From Bradyrhizobium sp. CER78 (GTDB taxonomy: Bacteria > Pseudomonadota > Alphaproteobacteria > Rhizobiales > Xanthobacteraceae): a stretch of 64,000 bases of DNA. Below the pieces are notes generated by a model, which was not told the origin of the DNA, searched no databases, and saw nothing but the letters and a program-made list of their open reading frames with translations. Where the stretch lies: assembly GCF_029846235.1 (NCBI RefSeq), contig NZ_JARVWP010000001.1, positions 1 to 64,000 on the forward strand, in the 5' to 3' direction. Position 1 is the stretch's first letter. The number at the start of each line of letters is the position of its first letter. The position numbers were made by a program, and so were the translations under genes. This document shows, piece by piece, positions 42,554 to 51,432 of the stretch.

Positions 42554-43831
42554 ATGCGCATCTTGCTGCTGTCTCAGTTCTATCCCCCCGTAATCGGGGG
42601 TGAGGAACGCCATGTCCGCAATCTCGGCGCCGCGCTGGCGCAGCGCGGCCATGACGTAAGCGTCGGGACATTGATGCGGCCCGGATCACCGGAGACCGAA
42701 CTGGACGGCGCGGTCCGGGTCCATCGATTGCGCGGCACGCTGCAGCGCCTGACGGGACTCCACGCCGATCCCGAGCGGCGGCACGCACCGCCCTTCCCGG
42801 ATCCCGAACTGGCGCTCGGCCTGAAGCGGCTGATCGATCGCGAGAAACCGGATGTCGTCCACGCCCACAACTGGATCTATGCCTCCTTGCTGCCGCTCAG
42901 GGCGCTGACCGGGGCCCGCTTCGTGGTCACGCTGCATGATTATGGCCTGGTGTGCGCCAAGAAGAATCTCATGCATCTCGGAGCCCGGCTGTGCAGCGGA
43001 CCGGCGCCGGCGAAGTGCCTGCCGTGCGCGGCCCGGCACTATGGCGCCGCGAAGGCGACCGCGACCACCGTCGGCAACTGGGCATCGAGCTTCGCGGCCC
43101 GGCGCATCGTGGACCGCTTCATCGCCGTGAGCCACGCCGTGGCAGATCACACCGGGCTCACCCACGGCACTGCGCCATATGAGGTGATCCCCAACTTCGT
43201 GCCCGACGATGTCGAGGTGCCCGGTCCGGAGGATGCCTGCCTGCGCGGGCTGCCTGAGGACGGCTTCATCCTGTTCGTCGGCGACATGATGCGTCTCAAG
43301 GGCATCGATGTCCTTCTGAAGGCCTATGCCGCTCTGGACCGGCCGCCGCCGCTCGTCTTGATCGGACGCCGCCTCGCCGATACGCCGGCCGAATTCCCGC
43401 AGAACGTTCGCACCTTCAGCGCATGGCCGCACTCCGCCATCATGCATGCCTGGCGGCGATCCCTGTTCGGTGTGCTGCCGTCGACCGGCCCGGAGGCGTG
43501 TGCCACCGTCATCATGGAAGCGATGGCGTGCGGCAAGGCCATCGTCGCAACCGATATCGGCGGCATGCCGGATCTGGTCGATCACGGCGAGACAGGATTT
43601 CTCGTACCGCCCGGCGACGCGCCGGCGCTGGCCGACGCGATGCAGGCGCTGCTGGATGATCGCGCCTTGCTGGCGCGCCTCGGGACGGCAAGCCTGGCCC
43701 GGGTGGGACGCCTGAAGGCCGGAACCGTGGTGTCGCAGATCGAACAGGTCTACCGGGATGTCCTGCACGCGGCGCCCGCTGATGTCGCAATGACCGCATA
43801 CCGGGATTCGGGAGAGCCATCATGCCGATAG
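42554..43831 (+). CDS. Family 4 glycosyltransferase
   Basis: The 425-residue product is a GT-B glycosyltransferase. Motifs are MRILLLSQFYPPVIGGEERHV, DVVHAHNWIYASLLPL, a Cys-rich insert (CAKKNLMHLGARLCSG, CLPCAARHYG) and the GT4 donor-site ST-GPEACATVIMEAMACGKAIVATD, continuing DLVDHGETGFLVPPGD. The Cys-rich loop with four Cys is a subgroup feature and might bind a metal. It probably adds one sugar of the repeat unit. The ribosome binding site is GGAGG-like (GACGGAGGCTCGGCG), and its end overlaps the flippase start by 10 nt. Confidence 0.88.
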   Translation: MRILLLSQFYPPVIGGEERHVRNLGAALAQRGHDVSVGTLMRPGSPETELDGAVRVHRLRGTLQRLTGLHADPERRHAPPFPDPELALGLKRLIDREKPDVVHAHNWIYASLLPLRALTGARFVVTLHDYGLVCAKKNLMHLGARLCSGPAPAKCLPCAARHYGAAKATATTVGNWASSFAARRIVDRFIAVSHAVADHTGLTHGTAPYEVIPNFVPDDVEVPGPEDACLRGLPEDGFILFVGDMMRLKGIDVLLKAYAALDRPPPLVLIGRRLADTPAEFPQNVRTFSAWPHSAIMHAWRRSLFGVLPSTGPEACATVIMEAMACGKAIVATDIGGMPDLVDHGETGFLVPPGDAPALADAMQALLDDRALLARLGTASLARVGRLKAGTVVSQIEQVYRDVLHAAPADVAMTAYRDSGEPSCR

Positions 43832-45156
43832 ACTTCGTCCGGATGGCCATCACACGACTGCGCCAGGCGCTGCAAAAGAGCGCCGCTCTGATCATGAATT
43901 CCGGCGCGCTGGCGACCGGAACGGTGGCGACGGCTGCCCTTGGCTTTGCCTATTGGTGGCTCGCAGCCCGGCTGCTTGCGCCTAATGTGATGGGAGTTGC
44001 TTCCGGTCTGTTGTCCATGATGAGCCTCGTCACCCTGTTCGGCGAGTGTGGGCTCGCGACCCTGCTCACGGGTGAACTGGTTCGGCATCCCGGCAAGGAG
44101 CCCGGGCTCGTCGCGGCAGCAGCTTCGCTTGGCGCGGCGCTGTCGGTAGGTCTGGCCTTGCTGTTTGTCGTCGGGCAGACGTTCCTGATGGGGCCGGCCG
44201 GGTCGCTCGATGATTGGTTCGCAGGATTGGCCTTCATCGTCGGCTGCGGCCTGACCAATCTCACCGTCCTGGGCGATCAGGCATTCGTCGGCATTCTCCG
44301 CAGCAGCAGCAAGATGATCCGCCTGGTGCTGTTCTCAATCTTCAAACTGATGCTGCTTGCTGGTGTGACCGCCCTCGGCTTCACCTCTGCTACTGCGCTT
44401 CTCTGGACCTGGGTGGCCGGATTGCTGGTGTCATGGATCGGGGTCGATCTCTTGACCAAAGGAGGCGCGCGCCGCCTCGTCGGTACCCCCGACTTCAAAC
44501 TGCTCCACGCGCATCGTCGCCGCGTCTTCGGGCATTATGCACTCGACGTCGCATTGCTGGCGCCGGCCCTTGTCATGCCCTATCTCGTGCTGGTGCTGCT
44601 GTCGCCGACCACCAATGCCGCGTTCGTGGCGGTATGGATGCTGGTCTCCGTCGCATCCTTGATTCCATCGGCCATGGCGATGGTGCTGTTTCCCGTCGTC
44701 AGGGCAAGCCCGAAGCAGTCGAGGCACAACATCCTCGTGTCGCTCTCGGTATCCCTGCTGTTCTCGCTGGTGTGCGGCGTCTTCATCTTCACCTATTCGC
44801 GGCAGATCCTGGCAGTCTTCAATCCGGCCTATCCCGGGATCGCCGGCTCGGACCTGCGCCTGCTCGGATTCAGCCTGCTTGGATCAACCCTGAAATTCCA
44901 TGCCTGCGCGCTCGCGCGGCTGACGGACAGGATGCGCAACGCAGCTCCCTGGTTTGCGCTCGGCGGGCTATTGGAGCTCTGCTTTGCCGCCCTTGGAGCG
45001 CATCTCGGTGGACTTCAGGACCTGGTCCTGGGTTGGACGCTCGCCGTCAGCATCGAGGGCGCCTGCGCGGCGCTCTGGTTGATGTCCGCTACGAAGCTGG
45101 TTGCCGGCGCCGATCCCCTGCTCCAGGGCTCTGGCGAGGCCGTTCACGGCCGTTGA
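43822..45156 (+). CDS. Wzx-like oligosaccharide flippase (MATE/MVF family)
   Basis: The 444-residue product has 12 to 14 hydrophobic segments and starts with a basic amphipathic helix (MAITRLRQALQKSAALIMNSGALATG), as in polysaccharide-transporter-family flippases. Characteristic parts are AAFVAVWMLVSVASLIPSAMAMVLFPVV and FSLVCGVFIFTYSRQILAVFNPAY. It should move the undecaprenyl-linked repeat unit to the periplasm. It ends the plus-strand run. Its last codons overlap the stop of the convergent GNAT gene by 13 nt. Confidence 0.8.
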   Translation: MPIDFVRMAITRLRQALQKSAALIMNSGALATGTVATAALGFAYWWLAARLLAPNVMGVASGLLSMMSLVTLFGECGLATLLTGELVRHPGKEPGLVAAAASLGAALSVGLALLFVVGQTFLMGPAGSLDDWFAGLAFIVGCGLTNLTVLGDQAFVGILRSSSKMIRLVLFSIFKLMLLAGVTALGFTSATALLWTWVAGLLVSWIGVDLLTKGGARRLVGTPDFKLLHAHRRRVFGHYALDVALLAPALVMPYLVLVLLSPTTNAAFVAVWMLVSVASLIPSAMAMVLFPVVRASPKQSRHNILVSLSVSLLFSLVCGVFIFTYSRQILAVFNPAYPGIAGSDLRLLGFSLLGSTLKFHACALARLTDRMRNAAPWFALGGLLELCFAALGAHLGGLQDLVLGWTLAVSIEGACAALWLMSATKLVAGADPLLQGSGEAVHGR

Positions 45157-46412
45157 ACGGCCTCGGCCGGGCAGCCATCGTCATTTGCGGTCGAGACCAG
45201 CGCTGTCGGGCCGCTCGCTTGCCTTCGCAGAAATCGGCCCAGGACCTGCCTCGCGCGCCGAAGCCGCTCCTCGATGCGGCGCTCCAGGGTATCGGCGCCC
45301 AGCACGATCCACATCATCGCGTGCTCGGCATTGGCAAGCTGGGACTTGTGCCGGGCAAAGCCCGCCAGGAAATCGTAGCCGCGCTCCCCGCGCGACATGC
45401 TGTCCTCGATCGACAGCACATGGCTAACCAGGCCGGGCTTCAGCCGGCCGTCCGGCTCATAGAGGAAGCCGCTCTGATAATTCAGGACATGGCCCTCGTG
45501 CACGAAATTGTACAACACGCCGATCGTCTGTCCTGCGACCAGCGTCCGAGACATGCGGACGGCGCCGCTGGGAATTCCGCGTGCAATCAGATCCTCATGA
45601 AACGGACGGAAGCCCGGATTGACAAAGGATCCCTTGGATCCCCAGCGCGATTGATGAAAGCCGGCCAGCACGTCGAACGCGGCAAGCGCCTCCGATGTCG
45701 TCTCCATGACACGAAACTCGACGGCGCCGCGTTCGGCGTACAGCCTCATGGCACGATTGATCGCTTGCCGGGTGCTGCGGCCCAACGAGGCCCGGTAACT
45801 CCCGATCTTGGCATCGATCTTGGTGAAGTCGACCCACCGCGCAACGTCGGCCTCCCGCACATCGGTCAAGAGCCCGCTCCTATCCGCCACGCGTATAGCT
45901 GTGGCCTCGAGATCCGGATCAATTCCGGACAGGACAAGCTCGTCGGAAGCGCTCAAGCTGTGCGCCAGGGCGTCGAGACATGCCGCCATGACGGGAGCCG
46001 CCAGACCCCGCTCGGCAAGGATGCCGTTATACTCGATGAACAATCGGTCGAAGCGCGCGTCTCCGGTTTCGCTGAGCAGCCAGCGCGCCCGGCCATGCGC
46101 TCCGAGGCTCCATACCGTCCGCCGGCAGACGATCGCCAATCCGACGGTCCGCCCCGATGTCTGCGCGATCAGGACGTGCGGATGCGCACCGCGCGGGAGA
46201 TGGTTCAGCCAAGTGCCGATCCAGAGCCAGGACAGATAGAATGAGCGCGTCGCGCGCGCTTCGAGCTCCCTCCAGCAGGTTTCGAGTTTCGCAATGTCCT
46301 GCAAGGGCTCGATGCGGACGTCGATGGGCGCATCATGGCGCCTGGCTTGCTCGACCGAAGCCGCGCGATCGGGTTCCGGTTCGATGACCGAGACAACGTG
46401 ACCTGCTGCCAT
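45144..46412 (-). CDS. CelD/BioF2-like GNAT-fold protein (second copy)
   Basis: The 422-residue product begins with a low-complexity charged stretch (~1-35), then RIEPLQDIAKLETCWRELEARATRSFYLSWLWIGTWL, typical of CelD-like proteins. The BioF2/GNAT C-terminal domain has IGSYRASLGRSTRQAINRAMR, FHQSRWGSKGSFVNPGFRPFHEDLI and GVLYNFVHEGHVLNYQSGF. It is a paralogue in type of the gene at 33469-34602 but differs in sequence. Family members occur in cellulose and exopolysaccharide loci; acylation of sugar residues is suspected. It is convergent with the flippase gene. Confidence 0.75.
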   Translation of the reverse strand: MAAGHVVSVIEPEPDRAASVEQARRHDAPIDVRIEPLQDIAKLETCWRELEARATRSFYLSWLWIGTWLNHLPRGAHPHVLIAQTSGRTVGLAIVCRRTVWSLGAHGRARWLLSETGDARFDRLFIEYNGILAERGLAAPVMAACLDALAHSLSASDELVLSGIDPDLEATAIRVADRSGLLTDVREADVARWVDFTKIDAKIGSYRASLGRSTRQAINRAMRLYAERGAVEFRVMETTSEALAAFDVLAGFHQSRWGSKGSFVNPGFRPFHEDLIARGIPSGAVRMSRTLVAGQTIGVLYNFVHEGHVLNYQSGFLYEPDGRLKPGLVSHVLSIEDSMSRGERGYDFLAGFARHKSQLANAEHAMMWIVLGADTLERRIEERLRRARQVLGRFLRRQASGPTALVSTANDDGCPAEAVQRP

Positions 46413-46615
46413 ATGTCGATCCTGAAACTCCAGCGGCTATGGCGGCGATCCCGAAGAGCGGCCGGGATGGTTCCCACGGCGAAATTTTCATCTTCCAGGT
46501 GCGGGATGTGAAGGCGTTATCCCTGGCTACCCATGGCGGCGGGTTGCGCCTCAATTGGGGTAGCTCTCCGGGATATCCGGCGGGCATTCCAAGCGGCACG
46601 CCGTGCCGCCGGGCA

Positions 46616-48331
46616 TCACTTTGGACCGGACGCCTGATCCGCAACCGCCCGGCCAATCTCCTGCCGGTTGGTGGCCCGCCCAACCGACGATCGATCGGCC
46701 GGTGATGTCGTCGGGGCCGGCGAATTGGCGTGGTTCGAATTGACCTGGTTCGAATTGACCTGGCTCGAGTTCACCTCGGTCGCATTTGCCTGGCTCTTCG
46801 CATCGCCGTCACTCAAGATGACGTTCAGGAGATCGCCGGGCTGCAGCACGGTCATCCCGCTGGATTCGATAGCGACCGGTCCGGTCGGCGTTTGCCGCAC
46901 CACCTGGTAAGTGATCCGTTCTGCTTCTTTGGTGAATTGCGCGCGGGTCGCGGGTAATGTGCTGAGAACCCCCTCGCTGATATTGTACTCGCGCTCATTG
47001 TCGCTGATCTGGCGCTCGATGGTCTCGATCTCGAGCTCGAGGTCGCTCCTGACGTCGGACTGGATACGGAATCCTTCGGCCTCGAGCGTGGCAAGGCGCT
47101 GCTTCGCCGTCGCGTACTGATTGAGGGCTTCTCGCTTACGCTGCTCGGCGTCGGTGAGCTCGCTCTGAACCTGATTCAGCACCGTCGCGCTGATCACATT
47201 GCGTTCCGCGAGCGCGCGCATGCTGTTGGCGCGGTCCTGGCGCAGCTTGACGAGGTCGTCGAGCGCCTCCATGCGGCCATACACAACAACATCCTGCTTG
47301 GCCGCCTCCAGCGCAGTCTGAAGCGCGCGCTCACGGTTCGCGCGGGCGGTGGCGATCGCCTTGCGCCGCTCGCCCTGTTCGTGGACAAGGTTGGAGGCCT
47401 CATTCGCTCCCACCAGTTCGATCAATCGAAGCGGAATCTTGGGCTCGACGCCGTCGCGCTCGGCCTTCAGCACGGCTGCGCGCGCCAGCAGCTTCAGCAT
47501 GGCATCCGCCGTCCCGCTCCGCTTCAGGACTTCCCGCACCGCCTCGATCTTCTGCCATGGCTCGGAGGTGCCGCGATCGAGCCCACCGGCCAGCGCCATT
47601 GCGTGCAGCACGGTCATGCCGGACACGAACTTGTACGAGCCGGGAGTCTTGACGGGCCCCAGCACGTAGATGGGTGAGCGCTCGATCGATAGAATGTTGA
47701 CCACTCCCTTGCGGCCGAGCAGACGATCGAAGCTCTCCGCCAGATCGGTACGAACCTGTTGGGTTGACCGGCCGGCAACCTGAATGGTGCCAAGCAACGG
47801 CACCGAAATCGTGCCGTCCTCCTGCACGGTGTACGGGACGCTCAGCTCCGGACGCTGCACGAGACCGCGCAAGGCCGAGTTCGACGAGCGTCCCCACTTG
47901 TCCTCCTCGACGTCGACGCGTTCGTAGAAGGCGATTGTCAATTTGTCGCCGACCCCGCACAAATCTGCGGCCGGCGTATCGCGCACCGGGGTGGCGATCT
48001 TGGAGCGTTCGGCGATCGTAAGAACAGGAGAGGCGCTTGGCGCAACCGTCGCCGTCGGCGGCCCGCTTGGCGAATCCTGCGCCGTCACCGCGGCCACTTG
48101 CGCTGCGGCCGGAGACGGCTTGTCGGACCGGGTGCCGAGCGCAGCAAACGCCTTCTGCGCCGTCGCGCGCGAGAATATCTCGACGGCTCCCCAGTTCCTA
48201 CCCGCGGCCACGACCAGCACGGCGAGGCTGGCGACAACAAGGAGGGCACTTGTTCTTCCCCGTCGAGAGCGGGGTGGCGTGGACCGAGCGGGCGCAGACT
48301 TTGCGGGCTCAGACTTTTGTTCGACAACCAT
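46616..48331 (-). CDS. Polysaccharide export outer-membrane-type protein (ExoF/Wza-like OPX)
   Basis: The ~571-residue product has an N-terminal membrane anchor (TSALLVVASLAVLVVAAG) and a periplasmic polysaccharide-export domain (LCGVGDKLTIAFYERV to VPYTVQEDGTISVPLLGTIQVAGRS). A SLBB-like part (IYVLGPVKTPGSYKFVSGMTVLHAMALAGG) follows, then a long coiled-coil (~290-490) with many Arg/Gln/Glu. This is the ExoF-type subgroup of OPX proteins acting with a Wzc-like co-polymerase, which is not in the window. The last ~60 residues include a repetitive NSSQVNSNQVNSN tail. Starts at 48331 and 48367 are both possible. Confidence 0.82.
   Translation of the reverse strand: MVVEQKSEPAKSAPARSTPPRSRRGRTSALLVVASLAVLVVAAGRNWGAVEIFSRATAQKAFAALGTRSDKPSPAAAQVAAVTAQDSPSGPPTATVAPSASPVLTIAERSKIATPVRDTPAADLCGVGDKLTIAFYERVDVEEDKWGRSSNSALRGLVQRPELSVPYTVQEDGTISVPLLGTIQVAGRSTQQVRTDLAESFDRLLGRKGVVNILSIERSPIYVLGPVKTPGSYKFVSGMTVLHAMALAGGLDRGTSEPWQKIEAVREVLKRSGTADAMLKLLARAAVLKAERDGVEPKIPLRLIELVGANEASNLVHEQGERRKAIATARANRERALQTALEAAKQDVVVYGRMEALDDLVKLRQDRANSMRALAERNVISATVLNQVQSELTDAEQRKREALNQYATAKQRLATLEAEGFRIQSDVRSDLELEIETIERQISDNEREYNISEGVLSTLPATRAQFTKEAERITYQVVRQTPTGPVAIESSGMTVLQPGDLLNVILSDGDAKSQANATEVNSSQVNSNQVNSNHANSPAPTTSPADRSSVGRATNRQEIGRAVADQASGPK
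46728..46790 (-). repeat. 15-bp coding minisatellite in the export protein gene
   Basis: GGTTCGAATTGACCT recurs in tandem about 15 bp apart, with a diverged GGCTCGAGTTCACCT copy. It encodes the NSNQV/NSSQV pentapeptides near the C-terminus of the export protein. Such a repeat is prone to length change without frameshift. Confidence 0.65.
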
Positions 48332-48628
48332 GCACGCGGCTTTCGCGTTCAATGCTGGCGGCCACATCGCCGTACGCGACCGTGGCGCCAAATGCGGCAC
48401 TACGACAAGCAAACACCTGACTATCGTGACCCCTGGCAGGAGGACGCACAACTATCCCATTGTGGGCACCCCTTTTGAGGGAAAGGCGGAAAACCCTGTG
48501 CGGGCTGTTATTCGGACCGGATCTCGGGTTCAGGTTCCGCTCGCCATATCGGCTTCGGCAACGGCACGATCGGGCGGGTTGCCGTCCAGTCGCATTTGGG
48601 GTGTCGAAGCGAACACACGCAGGATTGC

Positions 48629-49060
48629 TCACGCGCGCGGGCGCGGTCCGCCGAGGCGTTGCGGCAGCGCGTAGTCGAGGCGATCGGCGCAGTGGCGCAG
48701 TGCTCGCTTCAGGTCGCTCTCAACCGTTCGTGCGCTGACATCGAGCTGGCTGCAACCTGCTGCGTTGTTCGTCCCTCGAGCGAGATATGATGCAGGACCT
48801 CGCGAGACCGCAGCGGCAACTCGGCAAGCGCGCGTTTGAAGGCGGCGATTTCAGAACGGGCTTCGACAATTCGGACGGTATCGGCGGTTTCGTCGCTGAT
48901 ATCCAATAGCTCGGCAATATCGGACGTGCCGGCGCGGCGACGTTGCGCCCGCCAGCAATCTTTCGCGACATTGAGCGCGATGCGGAGGATATAATCGACG
49001 GGGCTGCGTAGCGGGTCGGAATCCGGGATCCGGTCGAGCCGCAAGAACGTCTCATGCGCA
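48629..49060 (-). pseudogene. ECF sigma factor, truncated and frameshifted
   Basis: Reading on the minus strand, AHETFLRLDRIPD (end of sigma region 2) is followed by VDYILRIALNVAKDCWRAQRRRAG and region 4 with LPLRSREVLHHISLEGRTTQQVAA. At about 48746-48752 the frame is lost, consistent with one missing C. The continuation, LDVSARTVESDLKRALRHC ending at 48629, is intact in another frame. The N-terminal part of region 2 is also absent before ~49060, replaced by a GC-rich stretch with a hairpin. The gene therefore looks inactivated twice. No FecR-type anti-sigma partner remains nearby. A base-calling error could explain the frameshift but not the missing start. Confidence 0.75.
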
Positions 49061-49066
49061 GGACCC

Positions 49067-49083
49067 AGCCCGTATAACGGGCT
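49067..49083. terminator. 7-bp hairpin after the minus-strand SGNH gene
   Basis: AGCCCGT and ACGGGCT pair around ATA, 38 nt beyond the stop of the gene at 49121-50185. There is no T run, so termination is only suggested. Confidence 0.35.
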
Positions 49084-49120
49084 ACGCGAGGCCCCTACGG
49101 CCCCTCCGTCGCGCCCCCCT

Positions 49121-50185
49121 TCAATCAGGCATCCATCTGATGGAAGCCGGATCGGCGGGCCGCGTGGTGGTGTAGGTCACGAGGTCGTATCCTCGCTCGA
49201 CGACGAGATCGGCAACTTCGACGAAGCCTTCGCCATTCTCTTCCTTCGAGCTATGCAGCGTGACATCGCTCAGGGGAACATCCTGGTTCGTCAGGGACAG
49301 CCTGACCATTCCCTGATGATCGCGAATTGGCCTGCAAATCGGAATCAGCCTCGCCTCAAAATTGGTCGGGTGATAGGGCTTGAGACGCAAGTTCTTGTAG
49401 AAGGTTCGGTCTCCCTCGATCGACAGCACGCTCTTGCAGGCAGCTGAATTCACCAACAGGCCGCGGACCGATGAATCCGAGCCGATGTGGATCGGATACG
49501 TCTCTCCGCGTTCCAGCCTGACACCCGAGAACGTTATCAGCCTCGATGAATATTCGAGCGGAGTACTCGGTATTTGATCCCTGAGCGGGACGCGTTCGTA
49601 GGCCGTGAATGCAAATGTGCGTTTGCACTTTGCGCTCGCCGCGCTTCGTATCTTAGTCAAGAAATTGCCAAGGTGCGTGGCTATCACCCCTGACAGGAAC
49701 TCGGCCGGATGACTGCCGTCTGCATATAGTTCCTTCGCGTCCACGTTCCTGGATTTGACGACGGCGGCGATGACGTCCCTGACGTCAAGGTAGTACCAGT
49801 CCTGCTTCTGGCAGACTGAAATGCAGGCGGAGATGATCGTCCTCGATGCGTTGATGTCGCTTACCGGTATGCAAACGAAAACCGGCTCGCAATTGGCGCG
49901 TTTGGCAGAATGCCCAATCCACTCAACCCACTTCACAACATCGTAGTAATCGATCGCATTGGCCGAAAGGAGCGAAAAATCGATGACGCACGTGTCGACA
50001 ATGCAGAACTCCGAGCCCTTGAAGAAATCGCCCTGGGCAAAGTAAGGGCCGAGCAAGGACGGAGATGCCCCGATCCTTCCTGCTGATTTCACTTCAATCG
50101 TGTCATCGGCATCCAGAAACTTCTGGAAAAAGCCTGCCTTCAAGATGCTGTTTGACTGTCCCAGGATCGAAATGCTCAGCGACAT
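49121..50185 (-). CDS. SGNH-fold hydrolase-like protein
   Basis: The 354-residue product starts MSLSISILGQSNSIL, a block-I-like motif with a possible nucleophile Ser at position 11 or 13. Near residue 160 it has YADGSHPAEF, a DxxH block-V-like pair, as in SGNH hydrolases and O-acetyltransferase-linked proteins. The C-terminal half (~200-354) is beta-rich and unassigned. No signal peptide is evident, and the frame before residue 1 is open but does not look like targeting sequence. It is divergent from a second, secreted SGNH gene with only 31 nt between starts. A role in polysaccharide acetylation or deacetylation is a guess from location. Confidence 0.6.
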   Translation of the reverse strand: MSLSISILGQSNSILKAGFFQKFLDADDTIEVKSAGRIGASPSLLGPYFAQGDFFKGSEFCIVDTCVIDFSLLSANAIDYYDVVKWVEWIGHSAKRANCEPVFVCIPVSDINASRTIISACISVCQKQDWYYLDVRDVIAAVVKSRNVDAKELYADGSHPAEFLSGVIATHLGNFLTKIRSAASAKCKRTFAFTAYERVPLRDQIPSTPLEYSSRLITFSGVRLERGETYPIHIGSDSSVRGLLVNSAACKSVLSIEGDRTFYKNLRLKPYHPTNFEARLIPICRPIRDHQGMVRLSLTNQDVPLSDVTLHSSKEENGEGFVEVADLVVERGYDLVTYTTTRPADPASIRWMPD

Positions 50186-50216
50186 CGGATTGACTGCCTT
50201 CAGATGGAACCGCGCA

Positions 50217-50987
50217 ATGACATCGACAACGCCTGATGGAACGCTCCGCCACACCGCGTCAACGACATCAATCGTCTATGCCGCGGCGACGTTAGCAATG
50301 GTCGCGACACTCTGTCTACCGTCGGTGGGACGAGCGCAGAGTGCGCGCGCTGCATGCGACAAGACCGATGCGCAATTCGCCGTGACACCGGCTATGCCGG
50401 ACAATGCCGATGCTCTACGCAAATATGAGCGAAATGTGTCGGGCTTAACCAGCGACGTTTCGACGGTCATGCTCGGCGACTCGCTTGTCGAGGCGTGGCC
50501 GAAGGAGTTGTCAGCCTCGCTCGGTGCCGGGCCGGTGGCCAACCTCGGTGTCGGACGCGACAGGATTCAGAACACGCTCTGGTTCATCGAGCACGAGCGC
50601 GAGCGGTTGCGTAAGATCAAGCCGAGGTCCGTCATCGTGCTGGTCGGGACCAACAACATCTACCTCGACAAGCCGTGCGGCGTGATGGAATCCTATCAAA
50701 AGCTGTTCGAAGAGATCCGGGCGCTTTGGCCGAACGGCAAGATCTACTCGATCCAGATTCTTCCGCGAGGCGAGCAAATGAAGGGGGCGGCCGAGAACAT
50801 TGGATCGGTCAATTCCGAACTCAGCCGAAGAAGCCGGGAACTCGGAATCAGGACGATCGACGCCTCGAACATCGCATGCGGACGGACCACGCCGTGCGCG
50901 AACTACAAGAGCGATCTCCTGCACCTGACGCCATCCGGATACGAAGCTCTGACCAGGATCGCCAGGGACGGCATCGGTTCATCATAG
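50217..50987 (+). CDS. Secreted GDSL/SGNH-family hydrolase
   Basis: The 256-residue product has a signal peptide (SIVYAAATLAMVATLCLPSVGRAQS). The SGNH blocks are complete: Ser89 in VMLGDSLVEAW, Gly in NLGVGRDR, Asn146 in VLVGTNNIY, and Asp233/His236 in SDLLHLTPSGY. It is an esterase of the platelet-activating-factor-acetylhydrolase/lipase-acylhydrolase type, likely in the periplasm, possibly removing acyl groups from polysaccharide or cell wall. The ATG at 50217 is chosen because upstream residues would bury the signal peptide. It is divergent from the SGNH-like gene on the minus strand. Confidence 0.82.
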   Translation: MTSTTPDGTLRHTASTTSIVYAAATLAMVATLCLPSVGRAQSARAACDKTDAQFAVTPAMPDNADALRKYERNVSGLTSDVSTVMLGDSLVEAWPKELSASLGAGPVANLGVGRDRIQNTLWFIEHERERLRKIKPRSVIVLVGTNNIYLDKPCGVMESYQKLFEEIRALWPNGKIYSIQILPRGEQMKGAAENIGSVNSELSRRSRELGIRTIDASNIACGRTTPCANYKSDLLHLTPSGYEALTRIARDGIGSS

Positions 50988-51056
50988 GCGTTCAGCGCGG
51001 CTGCGCGGTAACGAGGCGCCAGCAAGCGCTGCGTCAAGGCTCCGCTGACAGCGATC

Positions 51057-51081
51057 GCCTGCCGCAATTCGTGCGGCAGGC
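51057..51081. terminator. 10-bp hairpin between convergent genes
   Basis: GCCTGCCGCA and TGCGGCAGGC form a perfect 10-bp stem with an ATTCG loop, between the convergent SGNH gene (stop 50987) and the small orphan (stop 51109). Its position suits a two-way terminator, although neither side has a long T run. Confidence 0.5.
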
Positions 51082-51108
51082 AAACAGGACCGCGAGCGAT
51101 CCGATCTC

Positions 51109-51318
51109 TTAGGTCAGCATCGAGATGATCGATTGCAACTGATCGGATGCTGACGTTACGAGCCCGTCGAACGACGTCTGGCCGTGGGCGGCCGCCCGCA
51201 AGATGCATTCGGCAACGGCCGCCTTGAGACCGAACACGGATTGATCGGCCGGGACGCTTGCCATCACCGTCTCTAGCGCATCGCGCATCGTCTGGATCAG
51301 TTCGGCGCTGAACTTCAT
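51109..51318 (-). CDS. Small alpha-helical hypothetical protein
   Basis: The 69-residue product (MKFSAELIQTMRDALETVMASVPADQSVFGLKAA and on) is predicted mostly helical, without signal or membrane segment. The ATG at 51318 has a GGAGGATAG ribosome binding site; the open frame upstream to 51363 lacks one. Similar small proteins of ~70 residues occur in Bradyrhizobium (from memory) without known role. It lies between an SGNH gene and dinB. Confidence 0.6.
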   Translation of the reverse strand: MKFSAELIQTMRDALETVMASVPADQSVFGLKAAVAECILRAAAHGQTSFDGLVTSASDQLQSIISMLT

Positions 51319-51432
51319 GGCTATCCTCCGCGCGCGCAGGATAGACCGAGCGCGCCAGGCCACTACTCACAAGCCCGCGATTCCAAATTGCCTTTTCTTA
51401 ATGCGATGACAGACCGGTGAACCGGCGCAGAG

